A DNA stretch of 29,550 bases from a virus. Each line of letters begins with the position of its first letter. Positions within the stretch are counted from its first letter, which is position 1. A model generated the notes under the pieces. The model had not been told where the DNA came from and did no database searches. It saw only the letters and a program-made list of their open reading frames with translations. Both the position numbers and the translations under genes were made by a program. The stretch covers positions 1 to 29,550 of IMG/VR virus record IMGVR_UViG_3300044704_000032, one strand, 5' to 3'. Of this stretch, positions 21,643 through 28,400 are shown one piece after another.

Positions 21643-22487
21643 GTGTGATGCCCTCCGGTGAGCGTGCCGCCGGCGAAACGCGTCGTAACCAGCGTGCCCT
21701 CGACATACGGCACGACCCGCTCGACCTGAATGAAGGTGATGGCGGGCGTGCCGATTGCGCCAGCGCTGACGCCTGCAGCATCCACGAACACGATGAGGCG
21801 TGTCGTGCCGTGCGTCTCTGCGCTCGCGATCCCGGTGAGCGCCAGCGCGTTCTCGAACGCCAGCGCGGCCGCGCCCACCACAGCATCGGTGGGCAGGCCG
21901 GTCGCATCGACATATGCGACGAACGATGCGCTGCCGATCGCTTCGGCGCTACCAACGCCGCTCGTGTCGACGTACGCGATCAGTGATGTCGCGCCGACCG
22001 TCGCGGCGCTCGCGACGCCGGCCGCATCGATCGCACTAGCGAGCGAAGCCGCCCCCACCGCTGCATCGCTGGCCACGCCGACGGTATCGATGTTTGCAGA
22101 AGTGCCGAACGAAGGTGCACCGATCGCCGCGCCGCTGGGGATGCCAGTCGCGTCGACGTATCCAACCAGCGCCGTGGTGCCGACTGCAGCGCCGCTCGCA
22201 ACACCGGCCGCGTCGACGTACGTGACGAGCGCCAGCGCGCCAATCGCTTGCCCGCTGGCAATCCCTGTCGTATCGACGTACGCAACCAGCGCCGCAGCAC
22301 CGACCGCAGCGCCCGTCGCGACGCCCGTCGGCACTAGCTCTGCGACGAGTGTCGCGGCGCCGATCGCCTCGGCGCTGGCGATTCCCGTCGCGTCCGCGTG
22401 CGCGATGGAGAGCGGGGTGATGCCAAGTGCGAGCGACTGACGCTCGGGCAAGAAGCGCAGCCATGGATTTCCGTCACGAAGGCCCAT
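21639..22487 (-). CDS. Repeat protein with eleven 20-aa repeats, fibre-like
   Basis: The start is ATG 22487, two bases after the TAG of the preceding gene, with GGAGG seven bases upstream. The 282-aa protein consists of an N-terminal 30 residues then 11 units of about 20 residues with the pattern G-[IV]-A-S-[AG]-x-A-[IV]-G-A...-Y-V-D (residues 33-255), then a short tail. Similar G-I-A-S-x-E-A-x-G repeats occur in phage tail or fibre proteins, where each unit adds a strand pair. The longer upstream extension of this frame is shadow sequence from the paralogue genes. Confidence 0.7.
   Translation of the reverse strand: MGLRDGNPWLRFLPERQSLALGITPLSIAHADATGIASAEAIGAATLVAELVPTGVATGAAVGAAALVAYVDTTGIASGQAIGALALVTYVDAAGVASGAAVGTTALVGYVDATGIPSGAAIGAPSFGTSANIDTVGVASDAAVGAASLASAIDAAGVASAATVGATSLIAYVDTSGVGSAEAIGSASFVAYVDATGLPTDAVVGAAALAFENALALTGIASAETHGTTRLIVFVDAAGVSAGAIGTPAITFIQVERVVPYVEGTLVTTRFAGGTLTGGHHT
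21723..22391 (-). repeat. Coding tandem repeat, about 60-base period
   Basis: Eleven units of roughly 60 bases encode the 20-aa repeat of the fibre-like protein. Units differ at many bases, so it is an old repeat under protein-level constraint rather than a recent expansion. Two units are one or two codons longer. Confidence 0.75.
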
Positions 22488-22489
22488 CG

Positions 22490-23332
22490 CTAGACCTCCA
22501 TGAAGTCGATCTCGGTCGCGAAGTTGATGATCGACTGCCCAGTACCATTGAACAGTAGCTGCAGACAGGCATCGGTCTGGATCTGCGGCATGTGCATGCC
22601 GAGCTCGCGAAACGGCAGGCCGCTCATGCCGTAGTCCTGCGCATTGAGAACCGGCAGACAGAGCAGCGGTCGCAGCAGCGTGACGCCGAAGTTGCCGGCG
22701 GTGCCTGTCGTTCCGGCGAGCGTCACGCTCTGGACCGAACGCACGCCGGTGTCGCCCTGCTGGAGCGACACGAAGAACATGCGACCGGCTGCATTGTTGT
22801 TGGTCGCCCCGAAGTCGATCGGCTGCGACGTGCGGCCGGCCGTGCCTGCCTGATTCGTGTAGCTGATCGTGAGCGTCGTGGCCGTAGCACCCACGGCCGT
22901 GTAGATCTCGACGCACGCAATCACTCGATCGCCGGTCGTGTAGCGCGTCAGAGCGGGCGTGCTCACGGTCTGCGCGGTCGTCACCGTGCCGCTCAGACCG
23001 CTGATGTGGGCGAGGCGATCCGCAAGCATCAACGTCCCGGCGAGGTTGTTGCTCATGTACCAGGAGCGAACCCAACCGAACAAACTGCCGCTCGCCGGGT
23101 TTCGCTGCCCGATCGCTCCGTTCGTCGTGCGGTCGCAGGTGGCTGCTGTAGTCGGAGGGAGAGCCGACGCTCCAGTGATTGCTCCGGAATTGTTGAAGGC
23201 TTTCGTGCCGAGGTCGAAGTAGCTCGCCCACCGCGTCCCCGCGGGATGCGTCAGAGAGTTGCCGCCACCCAAGATCTTCTCGTCGGGAACGGAGAGCTTG
23301 GAGACGTACGCCGCGAAGTCTGCGAGAGCCAT
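22490..23332 (-). CDS. Paralogue 3 of a virion-associated family, 280 aa
   Basis: The start is ATG 23332, two bases after the stop codon of the previous paralogue, with GGAG eight bases upstream. The core matches its two neighbours: MYLADRL-type segment (LMLADRLAHISGLSG), TTAQTVSTPALTRYTTGDRVIACVEIYTAVGATATTLTISYTNQAGTAGRTS, and LQQGDTGVRSVQSVTLAGTTGTAGNFGVTLLRPL. It diverges most of the three at both ends. This family is found in siphophages as a virion structural protein of unknown role, from memory. Confidence 0.7.
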   Translation of the reverse strand: MALADFAAYVSKLSVPDEKILGGGNSLTHPAGTRWASYFDLGTKAFNNSGAITGASALPPTTAATCDRTTNGAIGQRNPASGSLFGWVRSWYMSNNLAGTLMLADRLAHISGLSGTVTTAQTVSTPALTRYTTGDRVIACVEIYTAVGATATTLTISYTNQAGTAGRTSQPIDFGATNNNAAGRMFFVSLQQGDTGVRSVQSVTLAGTTGTAGNFGVTLLRPLLCLPVLNAQDYGMSGLPFRELGMHMPQIQTDACLQLLFNGTGQSIINFATEIDFMEV

Positions 23333-23334
23333 GA

Positions 23335-24174
23335 TCAGCGCTCCGCCATCGAGGCAAGGAAGCCAAGCGATATCGGCGTAACCGGGGAGGGCGGCAAGAG
23401 CGCAGCGCAGATGCACGCCCCGCTGACGTCCGGCATATTGCCGTCGAGGTACGTCTTCGTGGCGGACATCCCGGTGATATGGATGCCGATGACATCGATC
23501 GGTCTCGAGATCGTGATACCGAACGCGCCGGCGGTCCCTGTCGTAGCCGTGAGCGTCACGCTCTGGACGGACCGGACCCCGGCGTCGCCGGACTGCAGGG
23601 TCACTGGAATGATCCTGGCAGCCTCGCGCAAGCCTGTACCGCCGAATGACACGGTCGCGGTGCGCCCCGACGTTCCATTCTCGTTCGTATAGCTGATCGT
23701 CGCGGTCGTGTTCGTCGCACCGACTTGCGTGTAGATCTCGACGAAGATCTGGTTTCCAGCGCCACCGGTGTTGCGCGTGATCGAGCCGCCGACGGTCTGT
23801 GCCGTCGTGAGTGTCCCGTCGAGGTTCCCGCTGTGCAGCAGACGGTCGTAGACGACCACAACCCCACTGGTGGCGGTCGTGCAGTTCAGATACGCGCTCA
23901 GCGAATCGAGCCACTTCTGACGTCCGCCGCCCGGTGCCGTCTGCAGCCAACCACCGACGGTGGTGTTATCACAGGCCGCCGCGGCACCCGGCGTCGATCC
24001 GTGGCTTGGACTGCCCTCGAGCAGCCACGTCGAGTACCACCGGCCTGTGAGTGTAACGCCGGCGGCGGCTCCGCCGATCCGCCACTCCTTGTTGATCATG
24101 TAAAACTCTGGCGCCCCAGAATTCCCGCCGGTCTTGCGGTTGATGACCTCGTGCATGTCCGCGTAGGCGGTCAT
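23335..24174 (-). CDS. Paralogue 2 of the virion-associated family, 279 aa
   Basis: This protein begins MTAYADMHEVINRKTGGNSGAPEF. It shares RQKWLDS, the VYDRLLHSG stretch, TTAQTVGGSITRNTGGAGNQIFVEIYTQVGATNTT and LQSGDAGVRSVQSVTL with paralogue 1. Its ATG directly follows the TGA of paralogue 1. A 40-base segment is identical to paralogue 1 (see the repeat entries). The role is probably virion structural; which part of the virion is not known. Confidence 0.7.
   Translation of the reverse strand: MTAYADMHEVINRKTGGNSGAPEFYMINKEWRIGGAAAGVTLTGRWYSTWLLEGSPSHGSTPGAAAACDNTTVGGWLQTAPGGGRQKWLDSLSAYLNCTTATSGVVVVYDRLLHSGNLDGTLTTAQTVGGSITRNTGGAGNQIFVEIYTQVGATNTTATISYTNENGTSGRTATVSFGGTGLREAARIIPVTLQSGDAGVRSVQSVTLTATTGTAGAFGITISRPIDVIGIHITGMSATKTYLDGNMPDVSGACICAALLPPSPVTPISLGFLASMAER
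23906..23945 (-). repeat. 40-base segment identical to 24737-24776
   Basis: This segment codes for TAPGGGRQKWLDS in paralogue 2 and is identical in paralogue 1, while flanking DNA differs. It suggests recent duplication or gene conversion between the two genes. Confidence 0.8.
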
Positions 24175-25005
24175 TCAGCGCTCCGCCATCGCAGCGAACA
24201 GTGAGAGCGTCGTGGGAACGGTCGTCGCGTTCGAATGAAACATGAACGCGAGGCACGCGGTGGAGACGTCCGGAATCGGGCCATCAAGCGACGTCCTGGT
24301 GGTGCCGACGGCGCCTGACTGGAGGCCGAGCATCATCAATGGCCGCGCGATGATCACGCCGAAGTCACCGGCCGTGAGCGTCGAGCCCGCGAGCGTGATC
24401 GATTCGACGGATCGCACGCCCGAGTCGCCGGACTGCAGGGGCACCGGGATCGCGCGACCTTGCTCGCGCAGGTTGGTGCCGCCGATCGGGAATGCGGGCG
24501 ACGTACGACCGGCGGTCCCGGCTTGGTTCGTGTAGCTGACAGTCGCGGTCGTCGCGGTGGTGCCGATCGCCGTGTTGATCTCGACGAAGATCGCGTTGCC
24601 GACGCCGCCGGTGTATCGCGTGATCGCTCCGCCAACGGTCTGCGCGATCGTGAGCAGGCCCGACAGTCCACCGCAATGCAGCAGACGGTCGTAGATCATG
24701 ACCGACGAGTTGTTGCTGCAACAGGCGACGACGCTGTCGAGCCACTTCTGACGTCCGCCGCCCGGTGCCGTCTGCATGAAGCCGCCCGACGTCGTGTTGT
24801 CGCAAGCAGCTGCCGTCGTCGGCACGTTGCCGTGGCTCGGGGTGCCTTCCAAGAGCCAGCTCGAGTGCCACCTGCCGATTGCCGGCGCCGTCGCAACCGC
24901 TCCAGCGATCCGCCACTCCTTCGAGACCATGAAGTAGTCCGGCAAGCCGGAGTTACCCCCGGTCTTTCGGTTCACGTACTCGTTGAGGTCGGCGTAGGCG
25001 CCCAT
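24175..25005 (-). CDS. Paralogue 1 of the virion-associated family, 276 aa
   Basis: The start is ATG 25005, two bases after the TAG of the small coiled-coil gene. Its N-terminus GAYADLNEYVNRKTGGNSGLPDYF and WRIAGAVATAPAIGRWHSSWLLEGTPSHG closely parallel paralogue 2. It then shares the MIYDRLLHCGG and IAQTVGGAITRYTGGVGNAIFVEINTAIGTTATTATVSYTNQAG block and the LQSGDSGVRSVESITL block. Being first in the series it may be the parent copy. The longer frame upstream is shadow. Confidence 0.7.
   Translation of the reverse strand: MGAYADLNEYVNRKTGGNSGLPDYFMVSKEWRIAGAVATAPAIGRWHSSWLLEGTPSHGNVPTTAAACDNTTSGGFMQTAPGGGRQKWLDSVVACCSNNSSVMIYDRLLHCGGLSGLLTIAQTVGGAITRYTGGVGNAIFVEINTAIGTTATTATVSYTNQAGTAGRTSPAFPIGGTNLREQGRAIPVPLQSGDSGVRSVESITLAGSTLTAGDFGVIIARPLMMLGLQSGAVGTTRTSLDGPIPDVSTACLAFMFHSNATTVPTTLSLFAAMAER
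24737..24776 (-). repeat. 40-base segment identical to 23906-23945
   Basis: This is the partner copy in paralogue 1. The two starts are 831 bases apart, the length of one gene unit, so it is a local duplicate. Confidence 0.8.
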
Positions 25006-25007
25006 CG

Positions 25008-25211
25008 CTACTCTGCAGTCGGCGCATCCTTGAGCGCGTTCAACGCGCGTGCGATCGCGGCACGCTCTTCTGGCGTCATCGCGCTGAACTTCTGCACCGC
25101 GAGCGCATCGGCGCGCTCGGCACTGAGCTTGCGCTGGCGCTCCTTGAGCGCGTCGATCTGTTCCGACAGCGCGTCGATTTCGAGCTGGATCTCTTCGAGG
25201 CTTCGGTTCAT
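25008..25211 (-). CDS. Small coiled-coil protein, 67 aa
   Basis: The sequence LEEIQLEIDALSEQIDALKERQRKLSAERAD is a clear two-stranded coiled coil (residues 5-35), followed by a short helix (TPEERAAIARALNALKD). AAGGAG is six bases upstream of the ATG, which overlaps the stop codon of the preceding gene. No family is recognised. It could be a chaperone or assembly factor for the neighbouring structural proteins. Confidence 0.65.
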   Translation of the reverse strand: MNRSLEEIQLEIDALSEQIDALKERQRKLSAERADALAVQKFSAMTPEERAAIARALNALKDAPTAE

Positions 25212-25582
25212 GACGGCTCCTTCGATGGTGACGGGACGCGATCGAGTGACGGCATGCCGACGACAGCGCGGGACGGTACCGAGGGGATTCGCCGCAGGTC
25301 ACGGTCGTGCGCGGCGAGCTTCCGCGCCTCGTCGAGCACGCGAGGGTCGCCGCTGATCGCGACCGGCGCGCCAGTCCGAAGTAGCAGCGCTTGATCGTCA
25401 GCGATCTTCGGCGCCGTCGCGATGGTCTCGGCGACCTGCGAGAGCCGCACCATGTGTCGGCCGAGATCGCGCGCCGCTTCCCACGGCAGCGAGACGGCGC
25501 GGCCGTCGCCGAGATCGACGACGACTCGATCGCCATCGACGCGGACGCTCGCGCACTTGATCTGAGGAATGACGATGGCCAT
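25208..25582 (-). CDS. Hypothetical 124-aa protein
   Basis: This protein starts MAIVIPQIKCASVRVDGDRVVVDLGDGRAVSLPWEAARDLGRHM, strand-rich then helical, and ends in a polar Pro/Ser tail. The middle holds LRTGAPVAISGDPRVLDEARKLAAHDRDLRR. No family is recognised. It follows the 25592 gene by nine bases with GAGGT before the ATG. Confidence 0.6.
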   Translation of the reverse strand: MAIVIPQIKCASVRVDGDRVVVDLGDGRAVSLPWEAARDLGRHMVRLSQVAETIATAPKIADDQALLLRTGAPVAISGDPRVLDEARKLAAHDRDLRRIPSVPSRAVVGMPSLDRVPSPSKEPS

Positions 25583-25591
25583 GCCGTTACC

Positions 25592-25999
25592 TCACAGCTT
25601 GAAGATTCGATTCGCTCCGCTGTCCCAGCGAACGGTCACGTCCGACCCGCTCGGCGTGAACGGCAGCCCGGTAGCGGTATCGATGAAGACGACGAGCGTA
25701 CTGGTGCCGGCAACACCGGTGTCGCGATAGATGACGAGCGACTCGATGCTCGCGCCGGTGACTGCGGTCAGCGTGATGTCGTCGGCGTCGGCAACGCCCG
25801 CCGTTTTCGTCTTGTTCGCGAGGTTGCCGGACGTCGCGACACGCGCGCCGGCCGTGATGTCGGAGAGGTTTTGATCCGTGGCCGGTACCGGCGTGTCGAC
25901 GCCATGATCGACGAACACGAGCTTGAAGTTGTGAGCGTCCCAGTCGAGATCGCCGCCGAGGAAGAATTCGCGTCCGATATCGAAGAGTGCGTTGGCCAT
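25592..25999 (-). CDS. Virion structural protein, 135 aa
   Basis: The start MANALFDIGREFFLGGDLDWDAHNFKLVFVDHG and the later YRDTGVAGTSTLVVFIDTATGLPFTPSGSDVTVRWD match a small structural protein type often found next to fibre or decoration genes in siphophages. AGGAGG lies six bases before ATG 25999, an ideal ribosome binding site. A six-codon ORF begins at the predicted +1 and ends on this ATG. No exact role is known. Confidence 0.68.
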   Translation of the reverse strand: MANALFDIGREFFLGGDLDWDAHNFKLVFVDHGVDTPVPATDQNLSDITAGARVATSGNLANKTKTAGVADADDITLTAVTGASIESLVIYRDTGVAGTSTLVVFIDTATGLPFTPSGSDVTVRWDSGANRIFKL

Positions 26000-26019
26000 C
26001 AGAAGCCTCCTGGCGACAT
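25999..26019 (-). CDS. Possible six-codon leader ORF (MSPGGF)
   Basis: ATG 26019 is exactly at the +1 of promoter copy 8. The ORF is six codons long, carries the ribosome binding site AGGAGG inside it, and stops with TGATG that merges with the ATG of the structural gene. Leaderless initiation followed by termination at the next start would couple translation. It may also be chance, because the +1 position favours ATG in this family. Confidence 0.4.
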   Translation of the reverse strand: MSPGGF

Positions 26020-26025
26020 GCGGCT

Positions 26026-26057
26026 AGCCTCGACGCGCGATGAGCGGTGGTCGAGTT
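26026..26057 (-). promoter_or_regulatory. Late promoter element, copy 8
   Basis: AACTCGACCACCGC (26057-26044), ten bases, then TCGAGGCT with -10-like GAGGCT (26031-26026). Predicted +1 is 26019, the A of the short leader ORF's ATG, 20 bases ahead of the structural gene at 25999. Confidence 0.78.
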
Positions 26058-26088
26058 GGCGTACGGCTGCCGGTGTGCGCTCGGGTGC

Positions 26089-26838
26089 TCAGCGATCCTC
26101 GATCGCGGCGGCGAATCGGCGACCGAGCTCGAGGTAACTTTGCGAAGTGAAGTGGGCACGGCTGGCGGGCTGCATCGCGAGGTCGTCAGCGGTAATCACC
26201 ACCACATCGGGCCGTTCGTGAGCCGTGCGCTCCTGGCCGGCGCGCACCATGTCGGGTCCGGTGCCGACGAAGCTCCCGTGCAGCCGGTTGAGGACGAAGC
26301 GAGCAGCAGGAAACCGCGCGCGCACCGCGTCTACGAAGGCGATCAGGTTGTCACCATAGGCCTGCGCCGTCGCTGCATCCGATGCGTCGCGTTCACCCTG
26401 GATCCAGACGACGGCAGAGACCGGCATGCCCTGCGAGACCTCGGCCGCAGCCGCACCGCTGACGAGCCGCGCGAACAACGGACCGTCGAGTCGCCAGTCG
26501 TACGCCAGCGAGGTCGCACCGATCGCCACCTTGTCGACCGCCGAGCCGGGCGGCAGCGCACGACCGAGCGTGAGCTCGACGCCAAACGTGCCGTCGGTGC
26601 GCGGCGACAGATCGCGCCACGCACCGCCGAGCTCTTGGTAGCGCGCCTCCGGGTAGGGCTGCGCGAAGTCGACGTCGGCGCCGGAAAGATCGGCGACCTG
26701 GCCGATACCTTCGGCGTTTGACTGGCCGGCGATCATGACCAGGCGAGACCGAGGTAGCGCATCCGCGCTCGGTGCGTCGTGTGACGCGGCTTGTGAGCTG
26801 CACGCGACCAGCGCAACGGCGATCAGCAACGAACGCAT
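26089..26838 (-). CDS. Lipoprotein acetylesterase, SASA/CE6-like SGNH hydrolase
   Basis: This 249-aa protein begins with a short lipoprotein signal (RSLLIAVALVAC, Cys13) and an Asp/Ala linker. Family marks are MIAGQSNAEG with the GQSN motif and nucleophile Ser40 (35-44), the later GVELTLGRAL block, WIQGERDA (145-152) and a C-terminal D-to-His pair at about Asp219 and His229. The family removes O-acetyl groups from sialic acids, xylan or similar glycans. A secreted, membrane-anchored form inside a head operon is odd; it may alter host surface glycans (a moron gene) or act on the cell wall. It has its own promoter copy 9. The substrate cannot be read from the sequence. Confidence 0.78.
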   Translation of the reverse strand: MRSLLIAVALVACSSQAASHDAPSADALPRSRLVMIAGQSNAEGIGQVADLSGADVDFAQPYPEARYQELGGAWRDLSPRTDGTFGVELTLGRALPPGSAVDKVAIGATSLAYDWRLDGPLFARLVSGAAAAEVSQGMPVSAVVWIQGERDASDAATAQAYGDNLIAFVDAVRARFPAARFVLNRLHGSFVGTGPDMVRAGQERTAHERPDVVVITADDLAMQPASRAHFTSQSYLELGRRFAAAIEDR

Positions 26839-26847
26839 GACGTGCGC

Positions 26848-26879
26848 AGCGTCGAACCGCCGATAGCGGTGGTCGATTT
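26848..26879 (-). promoter_or_regulatory. Late promoter element, copy 9
   Basis: AAATCGACCACCGC (26879-26866), ten bases, then TCGACGCT with -10-like GACGCT (26853-26848). Predicted +1 is 26841, three bases before ATG 26838 of the esterase. The element overlaps the TAA of the head morphogenesis gene. Confidence 0.78.
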
Positions 26880-27825
26880 ACGCCGGCACGAGGTGCGTCG
26901 TCAGAAAGCAGCGGCAGCCGACGATCTCTTCGCTCCGCGCGTCCGGATCGCCCGGATATGCGATCGGGTAGCCAGCGCCGGTCTCGAACCGCTGCCCGAG
27001 CCGGCGCTCCTGGCCGTGCATGACGCGATGGCTCGCTCGGGTGCGCTTGTCGTGGAGCGAGTTCCACCGCCGCACGACGACCATGTCGTCGGCGATCTGC
27101 CCGGCCTCGGCGGCTTGTTGCAGGAGCTCCTCGGCGCCCTCGTGCACGGCGCGTAGCGCTTCGGTCCGGGCGATCACGTCCGCGCGGAACGCGACGTAGT
27201 TCGTGCGGTACCGCTCGACCATGCCGTCGATTCGCGCCGGATCGATCGCCGTGCTGTTCTCGAGCGCGCGCCGCAGCGCCTTGTCCGACCGCGCGTCGCG
27301 CAGCTCGCGACCCAGCGCATCGCGCAAATCGCCGCTCTCCAGCGCGCGCCGGTAGCTCGCGACGTGGCGTTCTTGGGTCGGCGTGAGGCCGATCGAATCA
27401 CGCAGGTCGCGCGCGATCACCTGCGCACTCCGTCCAGCATTGACGCCTTCGCCGACGACGTCACGAATCACCTCGTGCTGCTCGATCCCGAGGTCGCGGA
27501 TCATGTCCGTCTTGTTTTGCTCGGCCCACGCGACCGCGCGCGTCCCGGCCGCGTCGAAGCTGACCAGCTTGTCGGCGACGAGGTCGTCGAGCCATGCCGC
27601 CGCCTTCTGGCCGCTGGTCACGTAGCCGTCGTGCACCTCGGTGGCGAACCTGATCGCGGCGTCCTCGACGCCCTGGATCGCGCCGGCCAGATCGCCCGCG
27701 CGCAACCTCTCGGCGACGTCGTCGAGCTGATTCTGGTCGCGCAGCCACTCGACCGCCTCGCCCCAGGCCCGGCCGAGCCGGCGCTCGATGGTCGCGACCA
27801 GGCGCTCCATCTCGTCATCGCCCAC
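26878..27825 (-). CDS. Head morphogenesis protein, Mu gpF-like (MuF)
   Basis: The start is GTG 27825, with GGAGG six bases upstream, overlapping the zinc-protein gene by 11 bases; ATG 27810 is the alternative. The 315-aa protein has a helical N-terminal part and the MuF domain at the end: WNSLHDKRTRASHRVMHGQ, then YPGDPDARSEEIVGCRCFLTTHL with the closing CRC. MuF proteins are minor capsid proteins placed near the portal and injected or needed in early head assembly. Upstream in-frame sequence is low-complexity shadow. Confidence 0.85.
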   Translation of the reverse strand: MGDDEMERLVATIERRLGRAWGEAVEWLRDQNQLDDVAERLRAGDLAGAIQGVEDAAIRFATEVHDGYVTSGQKAAAWLDDLVADKLVSFDAAGTRAVAWAEQNKTDMIRDLGIEQHEVIRDVVGEGVNAGRSAQVIARDLRDSIGLTPTQERHVASYRRALESGDLRDALGRELRDARSDKALRRALENSTAIDPARIDGMVERYRTNYVAFRADVIARTEALRAVHEGAEELLQQAAEAGQIADDMVVVRRWNSLHDKRTRASHRVMHGQERRLGQRFETGAGYPIAYPGDPDARSEEIVGCRCFLTTHLVPA

Positions 27826-28003
27826 GCTCGGCCTCCAAGAGCGCATTGCACTGCGCGATGCACTGGTCGCAGATGCATGGCCCGAACACTCGAGGGCTGC
27901 CCCAGTCAGCACGGATCAAGTACCGCACCTCGTTCCGCTTCTTGCCGCAAAAGAAGCAGAACGCTTTCAGCGTAACGGTGACAGTCGGCGCGTCATCACC
28001 CAC
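27815..28003 (-). CDS. Stand-alone ClpX-type C4 zinc-binding protein
   Basis: This 62-aa protein has KAFCFFCGKKRNEVRYLI (Cys16, Cys19) and ICDQCIAQCNALLE (Cys45, Cys48), the same order and spacing style as the N-terminal zinc-binding domain of ClpX, followed by a helix. ClpX uses this domain to bind adaptors and some substrates. Alone, it could compete for or recruit adaptors, but this is inference. It starts at GTG 28003, four bases after the preceding stop codon. Two extra Cys residues (43 and 52) are present. Confidence 0.72.
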   Translation of the reverse strand: MGDDAPTVTVTLKAFCFFCGKKRNEVRYLIRADWGSPRVFGPCICDQCIAQCNALLEAERGR

Positions 28004-28007
28004 CGCG

Positions 28008-28391
28008 TCACCGCCTCGCGAGGCACTTGTAGATCGCGCCCACCGGATCGCTGTGCACGCCCTCGACCCGAAACGTCACGAGCTCGCCGGAGTCGGGCGG
28101 GTGCTCGATCGTCACCGTGTCGTTCGACTGCGGGACCGTGTCGAGCGATCCGCCGAGGAGCGCCACGATCAGGTCTTCCTTCTGGACGATCGCGCCCGGG
28201 AACTCGGTGCCGTCGTAGGACTTCACGAACCCCTTCGCCTCGTACGTTTCCTCGATGGACTGGCGCCCCGCCGAGATGATGTACGGATCACGCTCGCCGG
28301 GCGTGCGGCGGGTCAGCGTCGCATCGAGCACATGCTTGCCCAGATACTTCGCGACCTGGCCCGGGATGTAGCTCGAGATCAGCTTCGGCAT
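28008..28391 (-). CDS. Head-tail connector / stopper-like protein
   Basis: This 127-aa protein (MPKLISSYIPGQVAKYLGKHVLDATLTRRTPGERDPYII, YEAKGFVKSYD, IVQKEDLIVALLGGSLDTVPQSNDTVTIEHPPDSGELVTFRVEGVHSDPVGAIYKC) looks like a beta-barrel head closure (stopper) protein. Its place just after the DnaT-like connector gene agrees. GAGGTG before the ATG is a weak ribosome binding site. Family inferred mainly from context and beta-barrel layout. Confidence 0.65.
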   Translation of the reverse strand: MPKLISSYIPGQVAKYLGKHVLDATLTRRTPGERDPYIISAGRQSIEETYEAKGFVKSYDGTEFPGAIVQKEDLIVALLGGSLDTVPQSNDTVTIEHPPDSGELVTFRVEGVHSDPVGAIYKCLARR

Positions 28392-28400
28392 CGACGCACC

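Noticed and set aside
21639-23495. A 618-codon version of the repeat protein
   Set aside because: Only the part from ATG 22487 has the repeat and normal composition; the rest reads as shadow of the paralogue gene.
26878-27912. A longer form of the MuF protein starting at 27912
   Set aside because: The first 29 codons are shadow of the zinc-protein gene; GTG 27825 has GGAGG at the right distance.
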